Positions 9,352 through 19,651 of a stretch of 64,000 nucleotides of DNA are shown piece after piece. Origin of the DNA: Eukaryota sp. TZLM1-RC (lineage: Eukaryota; Metamonada: BaSk clade); the NCBI GenBank assembly GCA_040285825.1, contig JAUPSS010000003.1:558001-622000 (forward strand), written 5' to 3'. Every line of letters starts with the position of its first letter. The first letter of the stretch is position 1. The position numbers were made by a program, and so were the translations under genes. The notes under the pieces were generated by a model. The model searched no databases and was not told the origin of the DNA. It saw only the letters and a program-made list of their open reading frames with translations.

Positions 9352-10010
9352 ATGGAATTCGTACAACTGCCATTGGTGAATCAGTTACTCGTTGATCTGC
9401 TTCAATTGTATGCATTCGTGAAAGCTTCAAAGGCTGCAAAACTTTTATCGCCTTTCCAATTTGGAATTCCAACAATTGATGGTGCTTCAGTTGCTGCCTT
9501 GGCTTCTGATCCATTTGTTTATTCCCATAATCAGAATTGTATTGTTATATGGGATTTTAATGCTTTCAATTCTGATCACAGAAGTGCAGTTTATGATGTG
9601 ATTCGAAAAGAATTTCCAGATTTATCTAGCTAATTTTGTTCATTTTATGGTAAAGCTAGTGAATTAATTTGTGAATCTTTACAATCTGTTCTCATCTTTT
9701 GGAGTTAATCAAGGTGATCCCCTTGGGCCATTATTGTCCTGTTCAGCAAGTCACGAGTTCTTTATTCAATTCAGTAGACGTTATCCAACGTTGAAAATAG
9801 TAGGATAAATGGATGATATCTGAATTATTGGTCCTCTAAATGTTTTAAATGAAATAGTCTTTGAGGGTTTATTTTTCTACAAAATTTTTTGGTTTTTGGT
9901 AAATCCTGACAAATGTCTCCTCATAGAAAATGTAAAAGATGGTGTAGAAATTCCTTTCGTAAACTACTCCTCAGATGCTTTTTGTTCCCTGGGCCATGAA
10001 CTGTTTCCTA
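9352..10010 (+). mobile_element. Decayed LINE reverse-transcriptase core
   Basis: An open frame at 9352-9633 contains PFQFGIP..DGASVAAL and the catalytic-strand-like IVIWDFNAFNSDHR (RT motif A region). After a stop and frame changes, FGVNQGDPLGPLL (motif B) and MDDI (remnant of the YxDD motif C, preceded by a stop) can be read at about 9700-9820. The element is therefore a dead RT. It follows the subfamily B 3' end by about 40 bp and may be a separate insertion. From 10010 to 10450 I see no coding signal. Confidence 0.7.
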
Positions 10011-10450
10011 ATTAGTGAAGAATTAAATAATAGCTTTTAGAAGACCGTATTATGCGTCTTCAAATCTAACGTATTTTGATCTAAGCATATAATCTCCAAA
10101 AAAATTAAGTTCGACATCGGAAAATATCTTTTCAGTTGGAGAACAATCTCCCACAACGACACAACCTAGACTTCTATGATGTCATTTATGATTAGTATTC
10201 TAATAGATATTTTTACAAATTTATTTATTCCAATGCAAAACTAAACAACAAATTGAAATTCTATGTTCTCATGTGGTAAATTATCCAAAAAATTGACTGG
10301 AAGTTGTTCTTTCATAAAAAAGAATAAGTGTTAATTAAGCAGAAGATAATATGGGTACAACGTATTTAAAAATGAAAATCTAAAATGAAAATCCAAAATC
10401 ACCCCAGATTCCCTTAGTTTTTTTTAAAAAAACTGGAATATTTATTGAGA

Positions 10451-11111
10451 TAAAAATAACCATCTAGAATTCAATATCCTCCAAACAAGCGTCACTATTA
10501 CTGAACCTACTCACAGCATTACGTTCATATTCTACACCAATAGCTAAAAGTGCCTTTGAAATCATTGTTGGAATAGACTTGAAAATGCAAAAAACAATTC
10601 TATTTAACCAGAAAGTGGAATTCATTGTTTTACCAGACCTATTCAGTAACACTTTTTTGAAATTTTCAAAAAAAAAGTGCAACCCTGAAGGTCCAATATT
10701 GCCAAAAAGAGAAATTGCAAACGGCACAAACTGATATTTCACATGTTCCACTCTACCTAACTGTGCCAAAGGTTCTTCATATTTTTTTATTTTCTTTTTT
10801 TCGGCGTTAGATAACGGCGAATCAGCGGAATACACTAAACGAGCAGCAGAATTTTTGCAAACATCAACTGAGACAACATCTACAACATTGAGAACACCAT
10901 CGATCCCTGGAGCTACTAAATCTGCCCTTCTTTTACCAAAGGAATCATCAGTTTGATCTGAAGACAGCTTACGTACTAATGGCTCAATAAATGCCTCTAT
11001 ATTGAAACTTTTGCACATGGCATATAATTGATCACGAACTGAGTCATGCACAATTGAGCGATAAGTTACCAAACCAGAGAGTAAACAATCCTGTGTGACT
11101 TTGACATACAA
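10451..11111 (-). mobile_element. LINE subfamily A 3' end, open endonuclease ORF
   Basis: A 215-codon frame (10464-11111) covering VHDSVRDQLYAMC, the RRADLVAPGIDG / VDVVSVDVC core and the common C-terminus ending DACLEDIEF. It is nearly identical to the shared parts of the copy at 735-2755, and it contains the segment deleted there, which shows what the intact element looks like. 5' truncated, with no RT. Confidence 0.75.
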
Positions 11112-12231
11112 TAAAGTTGATCCCTTACCGCATCATAACTTTTGATCGGGAAGTATTATGGTGTTTGCAAAAAAGAGGGGATTTGGAGGAATTTCGTATC
11201 CACGTTTGCAGATCAAATTGTGAGGCACGTTCAATATGCATGATTAGGAGTTTGGCACATTTTACACCAGAATCAGTGGCAGATTCCGGCATCAGCAACT
11301 AACCTATCAACAATGACGAAGTCTTTATATAGATTTATGTAAGGTAGACTTCGTTGTAGAGGTGAAAAATTTGGAAAAATTCCAAATCAAGACCTGTGAT
11401 TTTCATTCGAAAGACACTCTCTCCACTCCTTCTGCTATCAATCCGCACTTATTGCGCATCATTAATGTGCTTTTTTCAATGGATAACATTCCTGTCACAC
11501 CTGACAATAACTAATTCCCAGACTAATTCCTCTTCAGTCAATTCTTTTAGCTTTCGTACAAAATCAAAGAAAGGGAAAGGGTAGTGTAGTACTGTGGATC
11601 AATTAGTCTAGTATGTAATAGACTTCACTAGTGATGGCCTTTATAGGGGCCAGTGAATATCAACAAATATTCTTACTTTATTTTTATTGTTATGTCTCAC
11701 AATACATCATCAATTCTATATTTAGTGAGTTCGTTTAAGATTCTAAATACCTTCTTTGTCAAACTTCTCCTAGTTCCCCCACATCTCTGATCAGTTTTGA
11801 TGATCAATCAGATGAAGAAGAATATTTAAAGTATCTTCTCAACACCACGCATATCCATCACTCTTTTCCCACCCTAGCTTTCGGGAAAAAGAGTGGTTAG
11901 GGTGAACAAAAGAAACCCCAGCGTTATATGCACAAACTGGGAACCCCAAATAGACAATTTATCAAAACATTTGAGCTCACCTATTCCAGTGTAAATTGAG
12001 GTAAACATGATAAAATTTATATTACATAAGAACGGATCAATTTTCGTGCGGGATTATCACCGTGGTTTTTGTTTTTCATTAAACCTACTTTTCAAACACC
12101 AGGACATCTAAGTCATTCTCAACCATTCGAATTTCTTGTCTTAATTCGTCAACCAACTATTTCCTTGCTGTTCAGATTTATGTTCAGGCGTTATGGCTAA
12201 GTATTAATCCGTTTTCTACTCTCAAAATACA
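11112..12231. other. No clear gene
   Basis: About 1.1 kb with only two short plus-strand frames (11117-11302 and 11396-11584) that I cannot assign. It may contain weathered element sequence. No repeats or RNA gene recognised. Confidence 0.4.
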
Positions 12232-12551
12232 TTAAATCACGTTTTTAGGGTCACAAACAACGATTCGTTTATCCACAAAAATATTGACATTAACATCATC
12301 AATGTACAAATCAGAAATACTGGCCTTGTAGTTTGAGTAACATTTTTGACCTTCCAAATTCCGGCGAACAAATTCCACTGCATTATTGAATCCATCTGTG
12401 TGAATAAAGTTGTTAAATTTATTAATCTTTTGTTTGAAAATTGGTTGGTGCAAACCGAGAATATTAACCAAAAGTCAAATTGTTCAGGTAGTTTCAATCT
12501 ATCATCGTGGGCTTGTATATTGTTCATTTTCAATCTCTGTTTAGGCAACAA
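12232..12551 (-). pseudogene. Unrecognised repeated gene, frameshifted copy
   Basis: Read across one frameshift, the minus strand gives a protein starting MLPKQRLKMNNIQ, with PEQFDFWL in the first half and KINKFNNFIHTDGF, EGQKC and KASISDLYIDDVNV in the second. The same order and words recur on the plus strand at 50589-50967, so this is a repeated, protein-coding family. No known domain recognised. It lies just downstream of the ORF at 12626-13129, on the same strand. Confidence 0.4.
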
Positions 12552-12625
12552 ATCATCAATGCTTGTTTGATTATGGTATATATTGTTCTTTTGTCAATTG
12601 GAAAATATCATGGATCTACATTGGT

Positions 12626-13129
12626 TTATACAGGGGTAACGTGATAAGATTTCCCCTCCCGACTGGCAATAAATTGAGCAATCAGTATTGCTGGTTTCAA
12701 GAATATCTGAATATTTTTTCCAACAGCCTCTGCAACAAAATATAGATCGACTGAAAATATAATGTCAAGCAGACTTTCATCCATGACTAAACAAGTAAAT
12801 GGTGTTATAAGACCATAAATAATTTCGTCACGTTCATTGTTTCTAATATCATGATGTTGACACAAATTTAAAAACTTATCATCAAGAAGGTCTGAAATAT
12901 TTTCAGGTGCAAGTTTTAAAGAACTCAAGTAATCTCTATCATCAACTAAAAACATATTTTTGAATTGTCGAAGTCCAAATCTGTATAATGAAATGGCGGT
13001 AGAAAATGGCGTTGCGTACCCACCCAGTTTGTGCATTTCTGCTAACACATTTTCAACATCTACTTAGTCAGAATTAAAAGGAAATACATTAGTGAATTGG
13101 TCATGAAGTGTAATTTTCTTCCGATTCAT
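12626..13129 (-). pseudogene. Unrecognised gene with one in-frame stop
   Basis: An ATG at 13129 (MNRKKITLHDQF) is followed by an in-frame TAA after 21 codons, then the same frame runs on for about 145 codons to 12626. The longer part contains GLRQFKNMFLVDD and a hydrophobic stretch (FLKPAILIAQFIA) near the end. A short ORF at 13154-13222 (22 aa) precedes it on the same strand. The block resembles that at 6-7.7 kb in density and composition. I see no GT...AG that obviously removes the stop. Confidence 0.35.
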
Positions 13130-13258
13130 CATCTTATAACAAGATTGTGTAAACTATGTCCATATTGGATTTTGATAAATTTTTTTGGCAAAATCCAAAA
13201 ATATTCTGCTGATTAAATCCATTTTCACTCATTTTGAGACATTAGCTTTTGTTCCCGA

Positions 13259-14395
13259 ATGTCACATTTACCATCCTCCTTTGAAGATGCTAAAACTTAT
13301 GTTCGTCAAGTTCTCGAGAAAAACTCTTCATTAGCTGCAATACAGGCAGATATACGAAAACAGGTCAGTCTTGCAGTCCTAGATGACCGACCGTTTCCCA
13401 AGACTAAGACGCTTCACAAAGATTCCCCACAGGCACTCAAAGTGACACATCTTGTTTCAGAATGGCTTTCCTTTTACGGGTTCCAACATACTGCTTCAGT
13501 TCTTAATGCTGAGGCTGCTTTGCAGGACACATCTTCTAGAGATGATCTCATTTCAGCTTATTCATTGCCAAGCTCACCATCTGAGCCTCTTCTACTCACC
13601 CTACTGTCATCTTTGGACGCTGGAGTTACTCTACCACCACCAGAGTCTACTCCAACTGAAGTCAAGGAAGTTCTCAGTGTATCAAAATCCTCAGAGGAAG
13701 AAAAGTCTAGTCCCGAACACGTTCGCTCAGTTTCTCCCCCCATTCATTATTCATCTCCTTCCCCCTTCTCCCCTGTCGCTGGAGATCTCGAACGGAATTC
13801 TCCAGTTGAGATCAGCAATGAGCAGTCTGTTGCTGATGTCCTTCCTTCTACTCCATCACCACCCTCTGCACACCCCTCTCCTCTCCCTCCATCCCCCCTA
13901 CCTAAGGAAATGCAAGAAGAAGAAGAAGAAAAAGTTGATTCATTTCTGTTCCTGCGATCTGCTTCTGCTTCTAGTAACAACAACACAGTCTCTGGTGAAA
14001 TGAAAGGGTCCGGTTTAAAGTCATTACCACCATTGGAAAAGTCTCCGGCCAGTTTGCCTGAACTGAAAGTTGTCAAACAAAGTCCAAAGGAAAGTGTCAA
14101 AAATGCACTTGATTTTGACCTAGATGTTAATTTCTCTGATTTTTCTGATTTTTCTGATGATGATGGCGTTACTCCTACAGCCAAATTGAACGCATTGAAT
14201 AAAGGGATTAAGAAATTAGAAGAGGAAAATGGTGTGTCAGAGTCTCTGGATTCTTTGACTACTTCAATTGGTTCCAAAATTCCTGTGGTTTCAGATGCCA
14301 AGTCTGCGGATTTCAATCAATCAAACATGATTGATTTAGATGATATACCGAGTTTTGATTCCGTCTCTGACTTATCTGATGATGATTTTAGCTAA
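13259..14395 (+). CDS. FOP/CEP43 (FGFR1OP)-like centrosomal protein
   Basis: A protein of 378 aa. Residues 10-45 (VRQVLEKNSSLAAIQADIRK) and the following LisH-type region (~60-92, LVSEWLSFYGFQHTASVLNAE) align in order and spacing with the N-terminus of human FGFR1OP/CEP43, which dimerises through its LisH and anchors microtubule ends at centrosomes and basal bodies. The middle is low-complexity Ser/Pro and acidic sequence, and the tail is acidic (DLDDIPSFDSVSDLSDDD), as is the FOP C-terminus. The role in cilium assembly is inferred by homology and fits the other flagellar genes here. The start at 13259 gives the expected distance to the LisH. Confidence 0.75.
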   Translation: MSHLPSSFEDAKTYVRQVLEKNSSLAAIQADIRKQVSLAVLDDRPFPKTKTLHKDSPQALKVTHLVSEWLSFYGFQHTASVLNAEAALQDTSSRDDLISAYSLPSSPSEPLLLTLLSSLDAGVTLPPPESTPTEVKEVLSVSKSSEEEKSSPEHVRSVSPPIHYSSPSPFSPVAGDLERNSPVEISNEQSVADVLPSTPSPPSAHPSPLPPSPLPKEMQEEEEEKVDSFLFLRSASASSNNNTVSGEMKGSGLKSLPPLEKSPASLPELKVVKQSPKESVKNALDFDLDVNFSDFSDFSDDDGVTPTAKLNALNKGIKKLEEENGVSESLDSLTTSIGSKIPVVSDAKSADFNQSNMIDLDDIPSFDSVSDLSDDDFS

Positions 14396-14936
14396 CCTTA
14401 AATTTTTATTTTTAATGTATTTTATTCATTGTTCTGCCGTGTGTTTTATTTGTATAAATTAAGATTTTTTCATCTTGTTTCACCGTTGTGTACTTATCCA
14501 CCATCTTTACATTTTTTTAATCACCATTAAATGGTACACCAGGGTTGGGATTATATAAATGTATCTTGATGTCTTGCTTCATTATGAAGAACCCTTTTTG
14601 AATTGTTCTGTAATATTGATTAGTCAATATATAGAAGTCTCCCATATAATTGATTTTTTCACAGGAAACTATGTTGATTTGTCTTTATATTAGACGTGAT
14701 TTTAAATTCATCACTAAGTTTTGTTGAAATGATTTACTTCATCAGACAGTGCAAAAGGGTAGAAGGAACTGCATTCAAATCACTTTCCTTTAACAAAAAA
14801 CTGTTTATCCCGTTGATCCCACTCAGTTGATGTGACACAGAAGATCACCAAGACAAACATCTAAATTTCAAATTTCATCATTATGATCTACAGTAAGGTC
14901 TACAGTAAGGTCTACAGTTTTCTTCAAATCTGAGAA

Positions 14937-15929
14937 ATGCGAATCATGAGATATTTTCTAATGCAATCCAAGATCTTATTGTTTGGTGCCTCTGGTAAAC
15001 AAGGTACATGCTGCCTTGAATCAATGCTCAATCATGAAAAGTTTTCGCAAGTGGAGAAGGTAAGACTCTTCTGTCGTCACTCCAATGACCGTTTGGAATC
15101 TTTAATTTCCCGATCAAGAGGCAAATTTGAGTTGTTTACAGGAAACATTGCTGATCAATCCAAAGTTAATGAAGCTATGAACGGTATGCAGTGTTGTGTT
15201 TTGATTCAGAATCCGGGCGAATACAACCAAGACTTCAATGAAGGGTCTCGTTTGGAATTAGAATACGGTAAAACTGTTGTCGATTCAGCTGCTCAAAACA
15301 ATGTCTCCAACTTTGTTCTTTCTTCTTGGGCTTCTGCGTGTTCAGCCAAGGAAGTTCCGCATTTTCAAAGTAAATGTAAGCTAGAGACCTATCTGAAAGA
15401 AAAAGAGTCCAGTTTCCAAAACTTTAACCTCGTTCGTCCATGTTGGTTTATGGTTTGTCGCTCCTTCATTTCACCTTAGGAAAACTTGGAGTGGGAGGAA
15501 GAATTCTCTAATCCTATTCGTAATGAACAGAAGTTGCGTTTACCTTTGAAGGCCAATACCAACTTACCAATGTGTTCAGCTCATGATGCTGGACGGGCTC
15601 TCACTGAATGCGCTTTGGATCCTTCAAAGTTGTCTCATCATAACAACATTGTTGAAATTTGTGGAGATGTACAAAAATGCGAAGACATGGCCCGTATGTT
15701 GAACTGCCAGTTTGAAGAATGTAGACCACAAGATTTGCAAAATCCTGCTTACCAAAAGATGTACGAATACCTTCAAACTGAACCCATCCGTCCTGATATG
15801 GAATTCTGTAAAACATGTATTCCCAATATGAAGACTTTTCAGCAATTTTGCAGTCAAAGCTCGCTAATGGAAAAGTCTCGTCCCCAAGTGGGTAAAGAAC
15901 AGGCTGCAGCCGGTGTATCTAGAACTTAG
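14937..15929 (+). CDS. NmrA-like atypical short-chain dehydrogenase, left copy
   Basis: An atypical SDR with the NAD(P)-binding motif GASGKQG close to the start, then RLFCRH at the position where the family reads R...R, and a C-terminal half typical of NmrA/HSCARG proteins (NLPMCSAHDAGRAL). Many relatives sense NAD(P) rather than catalyse. An apparent in-frame TAG at 15477-15479 disappears when a 27-nt GTTTGT...CCTTAG intron (15453-15479) is removed. This joins RPCWFM to ENLEW, restoring the WFMEN motif of the family. Exons are 14937-15452 and 15480-15929, 321 aa. An alternative Met at 14961 (MQSKILLFGASG) is the more family-like start. An almost identical copy lies inverted at 16724-17716. 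Substrate unknown. Confidence 0.85.
15453..15479 (+). other. 27-nt intron, left NmrA copy
   Basis: GTTTGTCGCT at the donor and TTTCACCTTAG at the acceptor. Its last three bases form the in-frame TAG. Length is divisible by three, and excision restores WFMEN. Confidence 0.85.
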
Positions 15930-15979
15930 ATGTTTTGTATTGTGATAAAAACCTGATATGGATTTGCTTCAACATTAAT

Positions 15980-16279
15980 AACATACTGCCCACCCAACAG
16001 CATGAAAAATACAATTTGTATTTAGTAGTATTTTCTCTATTTGGTTCGCTTGCTCTACGGCTATACGTTTTTCTTGACAGTTTTGAAATGATTATAAAGA
16101 GAAGAACCAACAGAAAATTCAACAGATTGTCTTGGCAAAATAGAATTGTGTTTTATATTTTTAAGGTGATGTTAAAGACGGTTTCTGATGCTTTGCTTTT
16201 TCTTGGATCTCACTATGAGAGAGTTGCATCTAGTTGTGTTGTTTTGGGAGAGATGGATTATTTGGATGATGATTTTTAA
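15980..16279 (+). mobile_element. LINE subfamily B 3' fragment in the palindrome spacer
   Basis: From PTQQHEKYNLY to the end LGEMDYLDDDF and an A/T-rich tail. Matches the last ~110 codons of the subfamily B element at 8430-9314, with several replacements. It fills the left part of the spacer between the inverted arms. The rest, 16300-16679, shows nothing recognisable. Confidence 0.75.
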
Positions 16280-16723
16280 TTTTTTAATAAATAAATATAA
16301 ATTAAATTAATAACAAATTGTGATAATCCTTTCTGTAGTCAGCCCAAGCTTGTTACTCATCAGAGGACCTAGAGTATGCGGAAATTGATACCTTTTTCGA
16401 TGTACAGTTGATTCGATTATTCACCATAAATGGGTCATTTTTCCTAGTATATAGCAAATAGGTATTGAATCATTACCTTATTTTGATCACTTACAGATCA
16501 GGAATTCAAACTAACCATCGCACTTCTGTACTGATCAAGTGTTCCTTTTCTATTTAACCATTATCACTGTTACCATTATTGATGTTCTGTACCAGTACAT
16601 GCAATGGTGATCATTTGTTAAATAAACATTATATTGGTACAGCTGAATAAAAATGTTTCAGTCTTCAATAATAATGCTTGTTGAAGCAAATCCATATCAG
16701 GTTTTTATCACAATACAAAACAT

Positions 16724-17716
16724 CTAAGTTCTAGATACACCGGCTGCAGCCTGTTCTTTACCCACTTGGGGACGAGACTTTTCCATTAGCGAGCTTTGAC
16801 TGCAAAATTGCGGAAAAGTCTTCATATTGGGAATACATGTTTTACAGAATTCCATATCAGGACGGATGGGTTCAGTTTGAAGGTATTCGTACATCTTTTG
16901 GTAAGCAGGATTCTGCAAATCTTGTGGTCTACATTCTTCAAACTGGCAGTTCAACATACGGGCCATGTCTTCGCATTTTTGTACATCTCCACAAATTTCA
17001 ACAATGTTGTTATGATGAGACAACTTTGAAGGATCCAAAGCGCATTCAGTGAGAGCCCGTCCAGCATCATGAGCTGAACACATTGGTAAGTTGGTATTGG
17101 CCTTCAAAGGTAAACGCAACTTCTGTTCATTACGAATAGGATTAGAGAATTCTTCCTCCCACTCCAAGTTTTCCTAAGGTGAAATGAAGGAGCGACAAAC
17201 CATAAACCAACATGGACGAACGAGGTTAAAGTTTTGGAAACTGGACTCTTTTTCTTTCAGATAGGTCTCTAGCTTACATTTACTTTGAAAATGCGGAACT
17301 TCCTTGGCTGAACACGCAGAAGCCCAAGAAGAAAGAACAAAGTTGGAGACATTGTTTTGAGCAGCTGAATCGACAACAGTTTTACCGTATTCTAATTCCA
17401 AACGAGACCCTTCGTTGAAGTCTTGGTTGTATTCGCCCGGATTCTGAATCAAAACACAACACTGCATACCGTTCATAGCTTCATTAACTTTGGATTGATC
17501 AGCAATGTTTCCTGTAAACAACTCAAATTTGCCTCTTGATCGGGAAATTAAAGATTCCAAACGGTCATTGGAGTGACGACAGAAGAGTCTTACCTTCTCC
17601 ACTTGCGAAAACTTTTCATGATTGAGCATTGATTCAAGGCAGCATGTACCTTGTTTACCAGAGGCACCAAACAATAAGATCTTGGATTGCATTAGAAAAT
17701 AACTCATGATTCGCAT
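16724..17716 (-). CDS. NmrA-like atypical short-chain dehydrogenase, right copy
   Basis: The inverted partner of the gene at 14937-15929, with the same GASGKQG motif, the same 27-nt intron (17174-17200) and the same length after splicing (exons 17201-17716 and 16724-17173). Differences noticed: Ser for Arg at codon 5, Pro for Gln near residue 300, and a few silent changes. Both copies keep an open spliced frame, so both could be functional. Their ~210-bp shared upstream regions suggest the same expression. The two genes converge on the LINE-containing spacer. Confidence 0.85.
17174..17200 (-). other. 27-nt intron, right NmrA copy
   Basis: Identical to the intron of the left copy, GTTTGT...CCTTAG on the minus strand, including the in-frame TAG. 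Confidence 0.85.
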
Positions 17717-17940
17717 TTCTCAGATTTAAAGAAAACTGTAGACCTTACTGTAGACCTTACTGTAGATCATAATGATGAAATTTGAAATTTAGATGTTTGT
17801 CTTGGTGATCTTCTGTGTCACATCAACTGAGTGGGATCAACGGGATAAACAGTTTTTTGTTAAAGGAAAGTGATTTGAATGCAGTTCCTTCTACCCTTTT
17901 GCACTGTCTGATGAAGTAAATCATTTCAACAAAACTTAGT

Positions 17941-19651
17941 CAGCAAGAAAAGAACCTTCCAAATCATCATCAGCTCCATCTAGTGATAATCAAAATCAAC
18001 TAGCCAGGAAACCTTCCATTCAATTGGCTTTTCAGTTTTCTACTTCAATGATTACCTTAGTTTCAAGTTGCTAAATGTAATAACCAGAAGAAAGTGGTAA
18101 ACTGTGATCAGAAGACACTTGGTCAATGAATTTGTAAACAGGGGGATGAGACATGAGAATGATTCAGTGTTGATCAGTTAGAGATGAAATAAGGAATATT
18201 GAAGATTTATTGTACTACTGGAATTAGTATGTGTACAATAAAATATAAGTAATTATGCGTTATGAGTATGGTCAAATAACCACGTCTTCCAATCATTTTA
18301 ATTTCTGACCATATATAGGTCGGCGACCTGTCGGCTGATGGGCCGGAGATATTCCGACAGGTTGGATGTTCAACACGTCCGATAATATCAATGTTGCTTT
18401 CTTATCGAAAAGAAAATGAAAAAAGTGACCTGTTGAAATAACATGTGTAATGTAAGTCGTGGAACTTAGGAGCACTTCATAATTCATTCTTTCAAAAATG
18501 ATATTAAAAAATCATTTTTATTGAATTGTAAATAATGAACCAGAATTGAAGTGTTTTTTTTGGTATCCTATTTTATTTATCATATAGTCTATCAAAACTT
18601 TATTTATTTCCTTCGTTGTTTATCCATCATTGTGTGGCATGGGACACTAAAGCTATTGCCTGTTGGTGTATAACATTCATTTTACTACCGTTTTATTTAT
18701 TTTATTTTTATTTTATTTTTACAATCGTTTTATTTACTTATTGTATCGTTGTTTTATCAACATTCCTTGACCTTTCTATTGTAGCAGTGATAGTAGAATA
18801 GAACGCACTAAAGACATCACACATACCTCTGCGCTTCATTGAACTGGTGACTTTGCACCATTTTCCCTTTCAGATAAGTAGAATTTTCAAAAGTTATCCA
18901 GGTCGTTATGCTAAAGAAAGATAGTCGTAGACAGTGAAAAGGATTGTGGGTTTGGCGGAATGGTAAAAATGAGATAGTACGTCCTTCATCCCATGTCCAA
19001 TTAGCCGCTGCTTTCAAGGAATAGTTAGTAATTCTGGAACTGATTCACAATAATGACTATACCAAAAGAAAACCATACCAAAAACCAATTTAGAGATTAC
19101 AATTTCAAAATTAGTGTTCGAAACTAAATCGTATTACAAATTAAATAACCAAATAAAAACTGAAACATTAATGAGTGTTGAATTAATGAAGTGATAATTA
19201 ATTTTTGTTTAAATTCCAAGTCAATCCAAGAAGCATTAATTCATCTATGTCATGTCTCGAAGCGACACAATCTTGACCAATTTGAGCAGCAAAGACAAGT
19301 TCTTGAGCCTTGTTTGAAATATTCAACTTGTCAACATCAATCAATTCCAATCCAAGTAATATTCCGAATAAAAATAGCTTAGAGCGATCAGTTTCAGATT
19401 CTAAATTATCAAAACAAGTAAGGTGAGAGATTGTAGGAAACGAGTGCTTTTTGAACACAAGACCCCTAGCGTTTAGAACATTTCAATAAGAGTCTTCAAA
19501 TCCAACATAATTTTGATCTAAACTGATCATCTTCGGATGGTTAAATTTAGACCTGTGGATGTGGTTGAAGTATTGGAAATTGACATCTTAGATAAAGATT
19601 TCAGATAAAGAATGCATTTTTAGTCAAAACCACAGACATCCTTCACAACCT
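17941..19651. other. Long gene-poor interval
   Basis: About 1.7 kb between the palindrome and RRP5. It contains a GC-rich hairpin at 18324-18364, T-rich simple sequence around 18690-18725, and an 86-codon minus-strand frame at 19198-19458 (contains SNKAQELVFAAQIGQDC) that I cannot assign and give low weight. The last 200 bp should hold the RRP5 promoter. Confidence 0.4.
18324..18364. other. GC-rich hairpin
   Basis: ACCTGTCGG at 18326-18334 pairs with CCGACAGGT at 18354-18362, extended by a G-T and a C-G pair. The 19-nt loop is GC-rich (CTGATGGGCCGG...). It stands out in AT-rich DNA. Could be part of a structured RNA or a terminal sequence of an element; I recognise no RNA family. Confidence 0.4.

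Larger units (their letters stand above)
14713..15974 (+). repeat. Left arm of a 1.26-kb inverted repeat
   Basis: Matches 16680-17940 in reverse complement over its whole length, with only a handful of substitutions noticed (for example AGA/AGT in codon 5 and CAG/CCG in the second exon). It carries a whole NmrA-type gene, about 220 bp upstream including three copies of TCTACAG joined by AAGG, and about 45 bp downstream. The arms are separated by about 705 bp that contain a LINE fragment. Confidence 0.95.
16680..17940 (-). repeat. Right arm of the 1.26-kb inverted repeat
   Basis: Reverse complement of 14713-15974. The outer edge is sharp: sequences beyond 17940 and before 14713 are unrelated. 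Confidence 0.95.

Noticed and set aside
13452-14316. 183-aa plus-frame and 189-aa minus-frame ORFs inside the FOP-like gene
   Set aside because: Shadow frames of a low-complexity Ser/Pro-rich coding region; the FOP frame has recognisable domains.
15477-15479. Calling the NmrA genes pseudogenes because of the in-frame TAG
   Set aside because: The stop is the last codon of a 27-nt GT...AG unit whose removal restores a conserved motif in both copies.
15477-15479. Stop-codon reassignment (TAG as sense)
   Set aside because: TAG ends well-identified genes such as HAS1, the bZIP gene and the C18orf63-like gene; the code looks standard.
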